Assembly (NCBI GenBank): GCA_039973685.1
Contig: JBDWKL010000009.1
Coordinates: forward strand, 1 to 64,000
Length of the DNA: 64,000 nucleotides
Origin: Hyphomicrobiales bacterium
GTDB lineage: Bacteria; Pseudomonadota; Alphaproteobacteria; Rhizobiales; JACESI01
Reading direction: 5' to 3'
Position numbers and translations under genes: made by a program. Every line of letters starts with the position of its first letter. Position 1 is the first letter of the stretch. The notes under the pieces are model-generated. The model saw only the letters and a program-made list of their open reading frames with translations, did not search any database and was not told the origin of the DNA. Below, in pieces: positions 1 through 8,466 of this stretch.

Positions 1-962
1 AAGTAACGCGCTCTGCTGAACAGCCAGAACGCGCCGACCGCTTGAAGACAGCGCTCGACCGGCTTGATGTTCCGGTCCTACCTGCCAAAGATTTCGGCCC
101 CGGCCCCCGCGCTGCGGTTCATACGCCTGACTATTTGAATTTCTTAGAAACAGCCAATGAAGAATGGCAACGCCTCCCCGGTGGCGCGTCCAAAGAGGTG
201 ACCGCGAACATTCATCCAACCCGCTATCAAGGCACTTACCCCAAAGGAGTAGTTGGCCGCGCGGGATGGCATATGGCAGATACCTCCTGCCCGCTTGGCG
301 AGAACACCTTCAAAGCCGCTTGTGCCTCTGCCAACACAGCGCTTACCGCTGCTGAATTGGTACAATCGGGTGACCAACATGCCTATGCGCTTTGTCGCCC
401 ACCCGGCCATCATGCTTATGCTGATATGGCAGGCGGGTTTTGCTTTTTGAACAATTGCGCCATTGTCGCGCAGCAGTTGCGAAAGCATCACGACCGCGTC
501 GCCATATTGGATGTTGATGTGCATCACGGGAATGGCACACAGGGCATTTTTTATAACCGCCGCGATGTGCTGACAATTTCAATGCATTGTGATCCCGCCA
601 ATTATTATCCATTCCATTGGGGACATACCAATGAGCGTGGCGCGGGTGATGGCGAGGGTTTCAACCTTAATTTGCCTATGCCACCACATTCTGAGGACGA
701 TGTTTTTCTCAGTACGTTGGAGCAGGCAAAACGGACGATTTCCGCGTTTGCACCCTCTGTTCTTGTGGTCGCACTGGGGCTTGATGCGTCAGAGAAAGAC
801 CCGTTGCGCGGCTTAAGCGTTACAACAAAAGGTTTTGAGCAAATTGGGCGTTCGGTTGCTGAAATTGGGCTGCCGACAGTTTACGTTCAAGAAGGTGGGT
901 ATTTGTCTGACATATTAACAGATAACCTTGCAGCTTTTTTGGCAGGTGCCACGGCGACTTAA
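1..962 (+). CDS. HDAC-superfamily deacetylase (5' end outside window)
   Basis: This is a zinc-dependent histone deacetylase/acetylpolyamine amidohydrolase family protein, which hydrolyses acetyl-amide bonds. The core motifs are visible: CRPPGHHA, GGFCFLNN, the zinc-ligand stretch DVDVHHGNG, GLDASEKDP (a second zinc-ligand Asp; the usual following His is Ser here) and the terminal EGGY with the catalytic-type Tyr. The reading frame is open back to base 3. The residues before the TTG at 42 (EQPERADRLKTAL) match the family's N-terminal substrate-loop region, so the true start lies upstream of the window and TTG 42 is not a start. In bacteria such enzymes often act on acetylated polyamines or small amides; the substrate here cannot be read from sequence. 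It ends 177 bases before the hopanoid cyclase gene on the same strand. Confidence 0.85.
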   Translation, partial: VTRSAEQPERADRLKTALDRLDVPVLPAKDFGPGPRAAVHTPDYLNFLETANEEWQRLPGGASKEVTANIHPTRYQGTYPKGVVGRAGWHMADTSCPLGENTFKAACASANTALTAAELVQSGDQHAYALCRPPGHHAYADMAGGFCFLNNCAIVAQQLRKHHDRVAILDVDVHHGNGTQGIFYNRRDVLTISMHCDPANYYPFHWGHTNERGAGDGEGFNLNLPMPPHSEDDVFLSTLEQAKRTISAFAPSVLVVALGLDASEKDPLRGLSVTTKGFEQIGRSVAEIGLPTVYVQEGGYLSDILTDNLAAFLAGATAT

Positions 963-1085
963 GCAAAACGGCCACAAGCGTTGCCGTTGTTTACCCCAAT
1001 TCACGAAATTGCTCCCTTTGCCATCAAAAAGCTAGAATTTGGTCGCCATTCTAAGTAGGCTAAAGCAACATTAAGGTTGCTTTTT

Positions 1086-1104
1086 GCATACCCGAAAGGT
1101 ATGC
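1086..1104 (+). other. stem-loop upstream of squalene-hopene cyclase
   Basis: A perfect 7-bp inverted repeat (GCATACC / GGTATGC) with a 5-base CGAAA loop lies 36 bases before the cyclase start. No T-run follows on either strand, so it is not a classical terminator. It may shape the leader RNA or be an operator; function unknown. Confidence 0.4.
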
Positions 1105-1139
1105 GGCTTCATCGCTATTATTAGTGTAACAGGTTATCG

Positions 1140-3053
1140 ATGACGATTCACATTCAAGAGATTGAGGCTGTAGTCACATCTCAGCGCGCTGCGCTGTTTG
1201 ATGAGCAGAAGGACGACGGCCACTTTGTCTTCGAATTGGAGGCCGATGCCACCATCCCTTCTGAGTACATTTTGCTGCGCCATTTCCTTGGCGAAATTGA
1301 TGCGGAACGGGAAGAAAAAATTGCCCGTTATATTCGCACAGTGCAAAATGAAAATGGCTCATGGCCACTCTTTCACAATGGTGAAGGAAACATCTCTGCC
1401 AGCGTAAAAGGCTATTGGGCCTTAAAACTAGCAGGCGATGATATAGACGCAGACCACATGAAACGTGCGCGCGAATGGATACTTGCACAAGGCGGTGCAT
1501 CCACTGCCAATGTATTCACTCGCATCGCAATGGCCCTGTTTGGTCAAGTGCCGTGGCGTGCTGTTCCCACTATGCCGGTACAAATGATGTTGCAGCCGGT
1601 CTGGTCACCGTTTCACATTTCCAAAATGTCTTACTGGGCACGCACCGTTCTTGTGCCACTGCTCGTTTTGTTTGCCAAAAAGGCACAGGGCGACAACCCA
1701 ACAGGCAGAGACATCCGCGAACTCTTCGTTACCCCGCCTGAAAAAGAGAAAGTCTACAATGTGAACCATACTGGTTCTTATTGGGGCACTGCGTTCTTGC
1801 AACTTGATAAGTTTCTTCGCTTCATCGAACCGAATGCTCTAAAAGCTGGCAAGAAAAAAGCGATCAACAAAGCAGTTGAATTCTTTACCGAACGGCTAAA
1901 TGGCCAAGACGGCCTCGGAGCTATTTATCCTGCTATGGCCAACGCGGTTATGGCCTATCGTGCTCTTGGCTATGCTGATGACCATCCAGATATGGTGACC
2001 GCACGTGAAGCTGTTGAAAACTTGCTGACTGAGCGGGAAGATTCGATTTATTTCCAGCCTTGCCTCTCGCCTGTTTGGGATACATGTCTTGCCGCTCACG
2101 CGATCTTAGAATCAGGTGAGCGCGACGACCCAAAATTGAAAGCGTCGCTTGATTGGCTGAAAGAACGCCAGATTCTTGACCTTCGCGGTGACTGGGCTGT
2201 TCGCCGCCCTGACACACGACCAGGCGGCTGGGCTTTCCAATATGAAAATGCGCACTACCCTGATGTGGATGACACGGCAGTGGTGATCCTTGCGATGAAC
2301 AGGCAAGGAAGTTCAGATTACAATGAAGCGATAGAACGCGGCTGTGAGTGGTTGCTTGGTATGCAATCAACATCCGGCGGCTGGGGTGCTTTCGAACCTG
2401 AAAACGAGCACTTTTATCTCAACCACATTCCATTCGCTGATCATGGTGCTTTGCTCGACCCGCCAACAGTGGATGTGACGGCGCGCTGTGTCGGTGCACT
2501 CTCTCAGGTAGACAGCAAACGCTACAAACGCGCTATTGCTAAAGGTGTCGAGTTTATCAAGCGCGACCAAGAAAAAGATGGCTCTTGGTTTGGGCGTTGG
2601 GGTGCTAATTATATTTATGGAACATGGTCCGCTCTTGTTGCGCTTAAAGGCGCTGGCGAAGACATGAACCAACCCTACGTTCAAAAAGCGGTCCAATGGC
2701 TAAAAGCACAACAGCGCGAAGATGGCGGTTGGGGCGAAGGTCTTGAAACTTATGACGTGACGAAAAAAGGCTACGGCGAAGCATCAACCGCATCACAAAC
2801 CGCATGGGCGCTAATGGGCCTCATGTCTGCTGATGCCGTTGAAGATGAAGCTGTCCAAAAAGGCGTTAGCTACCTCACCCAAGCTCCAAAAGATGGCGCA
2901 CGGTGGGATGAGCAAAATTGGTCTGGAACAGGCTTCCCGCGCGTATTTTATCTAAAATACCACGGCTATGCGTCCTACTTCCCACTATGGGCCGTTGCAC
3001 GCTACCAAAACTTAATGGCGTCCAACGACCGTGAGGTTAAGTGGGGGCTTTAA
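1140..3053 (+). CDS. shc: squalene-hopene cyclase
   Basis: The enzyme cyclises squalene to hopene/hopanol, the first committed step of hopanoid synthesis, and is monotopically bound to the membrane. The 637-residue length is normal for the family. The catalytic DXDDTA motif is present as DVDDTA at residues 375-380; its middle Asp is the proton donor in characterised cyclases. Several QW-type repeats are visible (for example QNENGSW near the N-terminus, GGWGAF, DGSWFGRW, DGGWGE and SQTAWAL). The start is the ATG at 1140. No other hopanoid genes (hpnC/D/E or hpnH) lie within the window, so squalene must be supplied by genes elsewhere. A short stem-loop precedes the gene. Assignment is firm. Confidence 0.95.
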   Translation: MTIHIQEIEAVVTSQRAALFDEQKDDGHFVFELEADATIPSEYILLRHFLGEIDAEREEKIARYIRTVQNENGSWPLFHNGEGNISASVKGYWALKLAGDDIDADHMKRAREWILAQGGASTANVFTRIAMALFGQVPWRAVPTMPVQMMLQPVWSPFHISKMSYWARTVLVPLLVLFAKKAQGDNPTGRDIRELFVTPPEKEKVYNVNHTGSYWGTAFLQLDKFLRFIEPNALKAGKKKAINKAVEFFTERLNGQDGLGAIYPAMANAVMAYRALGYADDHPDMVTAREAVENLLTEREDSIYFQPCLSPVWDTCLAAHAILESGERDDPKLKASLDWLKERQILDLRGDWAVRRPDTRPGGWAFQYENAHYPDVDDTAVVILAMNRQGSSDYNEAIERGCEWLLGMQSTSGGWGAFEPENEHFYLNHIPFADHGALLDPPTVDVTARCVGALSQVDSKRYKRAIAKGVEFIKRDQEKDGSWFGRWGANYIYGTWSALVALKGAGEDMNQPYVQKAVQWLKAQQREDGGWGEGLETYDVTKKGYGEASTASQTAWALMGLMSADAVEDEAVQKGVSYLTQAPKDGARWDEQNWSGTGFPRVFYLKYHGYASYFPLWAVARYQNLMASNDREVKWGL

Positions 3054-3118
3054 GCAGGAATGCTTGAGGTTCACAAACGCGCGCGCTGATCTACCAAATT
3101 TATTCGCTCAAACAGACC

Positions 3119-3886
3119 CTATCTCGGTGCCATTCTGATCGCGCCGTCAAGGCGGATTGTTTCGCCGTTCAGCATTTCATTTTCTGCAATCGCCATCACC
3201 AAATTTGCATATTCTTCTGGCTTGCCGAGGCGTGAAGGGAATGGAACTTGTTTGCCAAGCGCATCTTGCACTTCTTCAGGCATAGCAAGCAGCATTGGCG
3301 TGCCGAAGATACCAGGTGCGATTGTCATAACGCGGATACCATCGCGTGAAAGATCGCGGGCCATAGGTAGCGTCATGCCTGCAACCGCTGCTTTTGAAGA
3401 ACCGTAGGCCACTTGACCCACTTGACCATCGAAGGCTGCAACAGAGGCCGTATTGACGATCACGCCCCGTTCGCCATCAGCTGTTAGTGGATCGGCTTCA
3501 GCCATCAATTGAGCTGCTTGGCTTGCTACGTTGAAGGTGCCGACCAGATTGATGTTGATGACCTTCTGGAATAAAGCCGCATCGTGAACCACACCTTTTG
3601 AAACTGTCTTTTGGGCAGGCGCGACGCCAGCACAGTTTACGCAGATGCGCAGAGTGCCGCATTCTTCTTTGACCGTTACCATCGCCGCTGCAACGCTTTC
3701 AGGGCTTGATACATCGACTTCAATGAAAATGCCTTCAATATCTTTGGCAACGGCAACGCCAGCCTCTTTATTCATATCAAAGATCGCAACGCTTACGCCC
3801 TTTGCCGCAAGAGCACGCGCTGTTGCTTCGCCAAGGCCAGATGCGCCACCAGTGACAATCGCTGCCAATTCATTGTTCAGTTTCAT
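3119..3886 (-). CDS. SDR-family 3-hydroxyacyl-CoA dehydrogenase (type 2, HSD10-like)
   Basis: This is a classical short-chain dehydrogenase of 255 residues. The NAD-binding TGGASGLG lies at residues 12-19, NCAG near residue 85, and the catalytic Ser/Tyr/Lys as NTAS and YGSSK near residues 147-163. The overall pattern, including the insertion ADPLTADGERGVIVNTAS, resembles mammalian 17-beta-HSD type 10 / bacterial 3-hydroxy-2-methylbutyryl-CoA dehydrogenases, which act in branched fatty-acid and isoleucine breakdown. It is convergent with the cyclase gene and lies downstream of the cox operon beyond a terminator, so it is probably a single-gene unit. Substrate assignment is by family resemblance only. 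Confidence 0.8.
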   Translation of the reverse strand: MKLNNELAAIVTGGASGLGEATARALAAKGVSVAIFDMNKEAGVAVAKDIEGIFIEVDVSSPESVAAAMVTVKEECGTLRICVNCAGVAPAQKTVSKGVVHDAALFQKVININLVGTFNVASQAAQLMAEADPLTADGERGVIVNTASVAAFDGQVGQVAYGSSKAAVAGMTLPMARDLSRDGIRVMTIAPGIFGTPMLLAMPEEVQDALGKQVPFPSRLGKPEEYANLVMAIAENEMLNGETIRLDGAIRMAPR

Positions 3887-3993
3887 GGTATTTCCTCAGT
3901 TATGTTGCCTGCATATTGCCTAGGCGCGACGCTTTAACAAGGTGCTAGAGCAGAAAACCAATTCGCAAAGCGGCAAAACCTTATGATCATAAA

Positions 3994-4018
3994 AAATCCC
4001 GACTTAAAGCCGGGATTT
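3994..4018 (-). terminator. rho-independent terminator of the cox operon
   Basis: An 8-bp stem (AAATCCCG / CGGGATTT) has a 9-base loop and a run of six A on the left side that reads as T on the minus strand. It sits 23 bases past the coxM stop. T residues also follow on the plus strand, so it may work in both directions. Confidence 0.8.
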
Positions 4019-4040
4019 CGTTTTTGCTATTTAATCAAAT

Positions 4041-4841
4041 CTAGCCAGCAGCTGAAACCGCACGGCCTGCCATTACTTTTACAATATTGGCCCGATAATC
4101 AGCCGATCCATGCATATCTTCCATGAGCTCGTCTGCATCAATGGAGATGCCTGCAATGGCATCAGCACTAAAGTTTGAACTAAGCGCTGCTTCCATCTCA
4201 GAAGCACGGAAGACACCGTCAGCGCCCGCCCCTGTTACAGCCACACGAACGGAGCCGTCTGCAAGTTCAGCTACGAAGGCACCTGCCAGCGCATAGCGTG
4301 AAGCAGGGTTATCAAACTTTGCGTAGGCTGCCCGTTTTGGTTTTGGAAAAGAGATTGAGACAATCACTTCATCATCTTCCAAGACGGTGCCAAACATGCC
4401 TTCAAAAAAGTCATCTGCGGCAATGGCACGGGTATTTGTGTTGACCGTTGCACCAAGCCCCAAAACGGCACTTGGATAATCAGCCGCCGGATCATTGTTT
4501 GCAACAGATCCGCCGAGCGTTCCCATGTTGCGCACCTGCGGATCACCGATGCCGCCTGCTAGAGCGGCAAGGGCTGGAATAGCGCTTTGCACATCCACTG
4601 ATCCCGCAACCGTTGCGTGAGTGGTGCCAGCACCAATAGTGACACTATCACCGTTAACAGTGATGCCCTGCAATTCTGGCAGGCCAGCCACGCTGATCAC
4701 ATCAGTTGGAGCGGCAAGGCGTTGTTTCATGGTTGGGATGAGCGTTTGCCCGCCGCCTAGAAACTTACCGTCGTCAGAAGACCCCATCGCGGAAACAGCG
4801 TCTGCGAGAGAGGATGGTTTTTGATATTTTGTTTCATACAT
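4041..4841 (-). CDS. coxM: molybdenum hydroxylase FAD subunit (CoxM-like)
   Basis: This 266-residue FAD-binding medium subunit passes electrons from the iron-sulfur subunit to the acceptor. Typical features are the N-terminal AGGQTLI-like stretch (seen as GGGQTLIPTMKQRL, residues about 30-43) and the second FAD segment IGDPQVRNMGTLGGS, followed by the CO dehydrogenase flavoprotein C-terminal domain. It is the last gene of a coxS-coxL-coxM operon, starting 11 bases after the coxL stop. The S-L-M order fits form II enzymes, whereas form I (true CO dehydrogenase) operons are M-S-L. The substrate is therefore uncertain. Confidence 0.88.
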   Translation of the reverse strand: MYETKYQKPSSLADAVSAMGSSDDGKFLGGGQTLIPTMKQRLAAPTDVISVAGLPELQGITVNGDSVTIGAGTTHATVAGSVDVQSAIPALAALAGGIGDPQVRNMGTLGGSVANNDPAADYPSAVLGLGATVNTNTRAIAADDFFEGMFGTVLEDDEVIVSISFPKPKRAAYAKFDNPASRYALAGAFVAELADGSVRVAVTGAGADGVFRASEMEAALSSNFSADAIAGISIDADELMEDMHGSADYRANIVKVMAGRAVSAAG

Positions 4842-4852
4842 CTTTTTTGTCC

Positions 4853-7219
4853 TTACTCTGCTGCTTCAGCCGTGCTGGCTGCTTGTATTGCGGCCCACAC
4901 TTTTTGTGGTGTTGCAGGCATGCTCAAATCATTGTTGCCAATTGCATTTGTGATCGCATTGATCACCGCTGGTGGAGAACCAATAGCCCCCGCCTCACCG
5001 CAGCCTTTAATGCCGAGCGGGTTGGATGGTGATAATGTTTCATGATGCGACACTTGGAACGACGGAAGGTCATCCGCGCGTGGCATACAGTAATCCATGA
5101 AGGATGCTGTCTCGAGTTGGCCGCTTTCACTATAGCTTGCCCCCTCAAGAAGTGCTTGGCCGATACCTTGCGCCAAACCACCATGAACCTGACCTTCAAC
5201 AATCATCGGATTGATGATTTTGCCGAAGTCATCAGCTGCCACGAAATCAATGATATCAGTGACGCCTGTTTGCGGATCAACTTCTACTTCGCAGATATAA
5301 GTACCTGCTGGGAAGGTGAAGTTTGCCGGATCATAAAACGCGCCTTCTTTAAGGCCCGGTTCCATGCCCTCTGGCAAATTGTGCGCGGTGTAAGCACCAA
5401 GGCAGACTTCATGCCAGTCAAGTTTCTTATCCGTACCGGACACTTTCACTTCGCCGTCTTCGATGACGATGTCGCCTTCATCTGCTTCAAGCAGGTGTGC
5501 TGCGATTTTCTTAGCTTTCGCTTCCACCTTATCAAGTGCTTTGACGATGGCTGAAATACCAACAGCGCCAGAACGGGAACCATAAGTACCCATACCAAAC
5601 TGCACCTTATCCGTATCGCCGTGGACGATTTGGATATTGTCTGTTGGTAGACCGAAACGATCAGACACCACTTGCGCGAATGTCGTCTCGTGGCCTTGGC
5701 CGTGACTGTGCGAGCCTGTCAAAATTTCGATGGTGCCGACTGGGTTCACGCGAACCTCAGCAGATTCCCAAAGACCAACACCAGCACCTAACGAACCAAC
5801 AGCCGCCGATGGCGCAATGCCGCAGGCTTCGATGTAGCAAGAAAAGCCAATGCCGCGCATTTTGCCTTGTGCTGCTGAGGCGGCTTTACGGGCTTCGAAA
5901 CCATCATAGTCAATCGCCCCTTTCGCAGCCTTCATCGACACGCCAAAATCACCGGCGTCGTAACACATGATAACAGGTGTTTGGTGCGGGAATTCTTGAA
6001 TGAAGTTTGCTTCACGCAGGTCAGACGGATCAACGCCCAATTCACGCGCTGCAGTCTCCATCATGCGCTCAATGAGGTAGGAGGCTTCTGGACGCCCTGC
6101 CCCACGGTAGGCATCAACTGGCACTGTATTTGTGTAGAGCGTTTGCACATTCGCGTGGATGTTTGGAATGTTATATTGGCCCGACAACAATGTTGCATAA
6201 AGATAGGTCGGCACAGATGATGAGAACAACGACATGTAAGCGCCAAGGTTTGCTTTCGTCGTAACCTTCAGCCCTGTAATCTTGTTGTTTGCATCAAACG
6301 CCATTTCAGCCGTTGAAACGTGATCGCGACCGTGTGCATCCGTCAAGAATGCTTCGGTGCGGTCAGATGTCCATTTAACAGGCCGTCCGCCAATTTTCAT
6401 GGAGGCCCAAAGACACACAATTTCTTCTGGGTAGATGTAAATCTTAGACCCAAATCCACCACCAACATCTGGCGCAATAACGCGCAGTTTATGCTCTGGT
6501 GCGACTTGATAAAACGCAGACAAAACAAGCCGTGCCACATGTGGGTTTTGGCTGGTTGTATAGAGCGTATAGTGCTCTTCTGCTGCATCGTAAGCAGCAT
6601 TGGCAGCACGCGGCTCCATCGCGTTTGGCACCAAGCGGTTATTGGTGATTTCCATACGTGTTACATGAGAGGCTCCAGCGATCGCTTCATCAGTTGCGGC
6701 TTCTTCGCCGATTTCCCAATCATAGATCAAATTGCCTGCCGCTTCTGGGTGAAGCTGTGGCGCGCCATCTGCTTGAGCCGCCGCCGCTGTTATCACAGCT
6801 GGAAGCACGTCCCAGTCAACATTGACAGCTTCAACGCCTGCTTCCGCAATTGCCTTTGAGCGACCGATCACAACAGCGACAGCCTCACCAACAAACCGAA
6901 CTGTTTCAGGTGCCATAGCAGGCCATGCGCCCATGTTCATTGGGGAACCATCTTTAGAATGGATCATCCAACCACAAATGATGTTGCCAATGCCATCACC
7001 AACCAATTGCTCGCCGGTCAAAACATCAATCACGCCGTCCATCGCTTTTGCAGCAGATGCGTCGATGGATTTTACTTTGGCGTGAGCATGTGGTGAGCGC
7101 ACGAAACGGGCATAGAGTTGACCTGGCAAGGTGATGTCGTCCGTATAACGACCGCGCCCTGTGATAAATCTTTTATCTTCTTTGCGCACCACGCGTGCGC
7201 CGATACCTTGAGCTGACAT
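4853..7219 (-). CDS. coxL: molybdenum hydroxylase large subunit, form II CoxL-like
   Basis: This 788-residue molybdopterin-cytosine-dinucleotide subunit belongs to the xanthine oxidase family. The decisive active-site loop reads AYRGAGR at residues 370-376, the signature of form II (putative) CO dehydrogenases. It lacks the AYXCSFR loop and the Cys that carries the Cu-Mo site of form I. The conserved GGGFGSK loop and the C-terminal GCGEAGAIG with the catalytic Glu are present. No coxG, coxD, coxE or coxF accessory gene is nearby. CO, an aldehyde or an N-heterocycle are all possible substrates. The gene lies 45 bases after coxS and just before coxM, in one operon. Confidence 0.88.
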   Translation of the reverse strand: MSAQGIGARVVRKEDKRFITGRGRYTDDITLPGQLYARFVRSPHAHAKVKSIDASAAKAMDGVIDVLTGEQLVGDGIGNIICGWMIHSKDGSPMNMGAWPAMAPETVRFVGEAVAVVIGRSKAIAEAGVEAVNVDWDVLPAVITAAAAQADGAPQLHPEAAGNLIYDWEIGEEAATDEAIAGASHVTRMEITNNRLVPNAMEPRAANAAYDAAEEHYTLYTTSQNPHVARLVLSAFYQVAPEHKLRVIAPDVGGGFGSKIYIYPEEIVCLWASMKIGGRPVKWTSDRTEAFLTDAHGRDHVSTAEMAFDANNKITGLKVTTKANLGAYMSLFSSSVPTYLYATLLSGQYNIPNIHANVQTLYTNTVPVDAYRGAGRPEASYLIERMMETAARELGVDPSDLREANFIQEFPHQTPVIMCYDAGDFGVSMKAAKGAIDYDGFEARKAASAAQGKMRGIGFSCYIEACGIAPSAAVGSLGAGVGLWESAEVRVNPVGTIEILTGSHSHGQGHETTFAQVVSDRFGLPTDNIQIVHGDTDKVQFGMGTYGSRSGAVGISAIVKALDKVEAKAKKIAAHLLEADEGDIVIEDGEVKVSGTDKKLDWHEVCLGAYTAHNLPEGMEPGLKEGAFYDPANFTFPAGTYICEVEVDPQTGVTDIIDFVAADDFGKIINPMIVEGQVHGGLAQGIGQALLEGASYSESGQLETASFMDYCMPRADDLPSFQVSHHETLSPSNPLGIKGCGEAGAIGSPPAVINAITNAIGNNDLSMPATPQKVWAAIQAASTAEAAE

Positions 7220-7264
7220 TTTCGTTTCCTCCCGAAACTAAAGTCAAAAAATAGATGAGCAAAA

Positions 7265-7753
7265 CTACTCGGCGGCTTCCGGCATACCTGCCATCGTTTC
7301 AGACGCGGCTTTAATCGCCTTTACGATGTTGTGGTAACCAGTACAGCGGCAAATGTTGCCTTCCAGTTCTGAGCGAATGGTCGCTTCATCAACAGGACCA
7401 CCATGGCGTTTCACCATATCAACAGCTGTCATAATCATGCCTGGCGTGCAGTAACCGCACTGTAGGCCGTGATGTTCGCGGAACGCTGCCTGCATTGGAT
7501 GAAGGTCCATCCCATCTGCCAAGCCCTCAATCGTTTTAACTTCCGCGCCTTCTGCGTGAGCAGCCAACATTGTGCAAGACTTAACCGCCTTGCCATCCAC
7601 ATGAACAACACAAGCGCCGCATTGGGATGTATCGCATCCAACGTGTGTGCCCGTTAATTCCAAATTTTCCCGCAAATAATCTACCAACAAAGTGCGGTCT
7701 TCGACATCTGCCGACCTAACCTCACCATTGACCGTCATCTTAACTGTGGTCAT
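7265..7753 (-). CDS. coxS: molybdenum hydroxylase [2Fe-2S] subunit (CoxS-like)
   Basis: The 162-residue small subunit carries two [2Fe-2S] clusters. The plant-ferredoxin-type ligands are C40, C45, C48 and C60 ([10 protein letters not shown]...C). The second cluster ligands are C99, C102, C135 and C137 (QCGYC ... ICRC). It is the first gene of the S-L-M operon, with a purine-rich GGAGGAT stretch just upstream of its ATG. The C-terminus extends slightly beyond the second cluster. The family assignment is firm; the substrate of the complex is not. Confidence 0.92.
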   Translation of the reverse strand: MTTVKMTVNGEVRSADVEDRTLLVDYLRENLELTGTHVGCDTSQCGACVVHVDGKAVKSCTMLAAHAEGAEVKTIEGLADGMDLHPMQAAFREHHGLQCGYCTPGMIMTAVDMVKRHGGPVDEATIRSELEGNICRCTGYHNIVKAIKAASETMAGMPEAAE

Positions 7754-7891
7754 TTTCGATCCTCCTCCAAAACCTCGAAAGTAGAGTGTGGAACAAATTT
7801 AACCTTCATTGCAAGGGGTTGCGTGGTCTATTTATTCAAAGCCGATCAACATTGGCGTGAAGAGTGATGCTGGACCACGGTATAGTGGTGA

Positions 7892-8008
7892 TCAATACCA
7901 AGCGTCTGCGCACTCTGACTTCTTACGTTTAATGGTGTCCTTCAAAGCATCATCAACAGCTGCATCAATGATAAATCCCTCTGGACCTGTATCAACACCA
8001 CCAAGCAT
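7892..8008 (-). CDS. possible 38-residue ORF or gene remnant
   Basis: The 335-base stretch between coxS and the next gene holds no recognisable gene. One minus-strand frame reads MLGGVDTGPEGF... for 38 codons to a TGA at 7892. The same frame stays open upstream to a TAG next to 8062, adding a Cys-containing segment (VCNLEACPVVYQK). The composition looks protein-like, but the ATG has no Shine-Dalgarno sequence and I do not recognise the product. It could be a decayed gene end. Confidence 0.2.
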   Translation of the reverse strand: MLGGVDTGPEGFIIDAAVDDALKDTIKRKKSECADAWY

Positions 8009-8088
8009 TTTTTGATAAACGACTGGACACGCCTCGAGATTGCATACAAAATAAGCATACAACTATAAATACATATCAGGGGACATCC

Positions 8089-8373
8089 ATGGATCTTTCA
8101 CTTATCATTCAGCTCGCATCTGGTGCTATTGGCGGCAACGTAGCAGGTAAACTTATTCCAAGCATCAACCAAGGTGGGTTGATCAACTCAATCGGCGGCA
8201 TTGTCGGCGGTGGCGTGGGTGGCCAAATTCTAGGTGCAGTGCTTGGTGGGGCAGCGCCTGAAGCAGGTGGTGCTGACATTGGTGGCATTATCGGCAGCCT
8301 TGCAGGCGGCGGCGTTGGCGGCGGCGTGGTGCTTGCAGTCATCAGCTTTGTTCGCAACAAGCTTGGCAAATAA
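8089..8373 (+). CDS. small glycine-rich hydrophobic protein
   Basis: This is a 94-residue protein that is almost entirely hydrophobic and glycine-rich, with repeated GGIVGGGVGGQILG and GGIIGSLAGGGVGGG stretches and a basic C-terminus (VRNKLGK). The pattern suggests two or three closely packed helices in the inner membrane, or a glycine-zipper protein. An AGGGGA Shine-Dalgarno sequence lies at a normal distance before ATG 8089. Similar short conserved hypotheticals are widespread in alphaproteobacteria, but no function is known to me. A strong terminator follows at once, so it is a monocistronic unit. Confidence 0.65.
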   Translation: MDLSLIIQLASGAIGGNVAGKLIPSINQGGLINSIGGIVGGGVGGQILGAVLGGAAPEAGGADIGGIIGSLAGGGVGGGVVLAVISFVRNKLGK

Positions 8374-8394
8374 ACCAACTCAGATTTAAACAAG

Positions 8395-8432
8395 AAAATG
8401 CCGTGGTGGACAGATATCCACCACGGCATTTT
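8395..8432. terminator. strong bidirectional terminator
   Basis: A 16-bp perfect stem (AAAATGCCGTGGTGGA and its complement) with a 6-base loop CAGATA and flanking A and T runs sits between two convergent genes. It can end transcription of the glycine-rich protein gene and of the dehydrogenase gene coming from the other side. Confidence 0.9.
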
Positions 8433-8466
8433 TGTCAGTAGACCTTACTAAGTAAGGGGCCGTAAG

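Noticed and set aside
1086-1104. Hairpin considered as terminator of the HDAC-family gene
   Set aside because: There is no T-run on either side, and it lies more than 120 bases after the stop; I list it only as a stem-loop.
7809-8015. Plus-strand frame of 68 codons with a TTG start
   Set aside because: It has no ribosome site, a non-ATG start and biased composition; it overlaps the opposite-strand candidate and matches no known protein.
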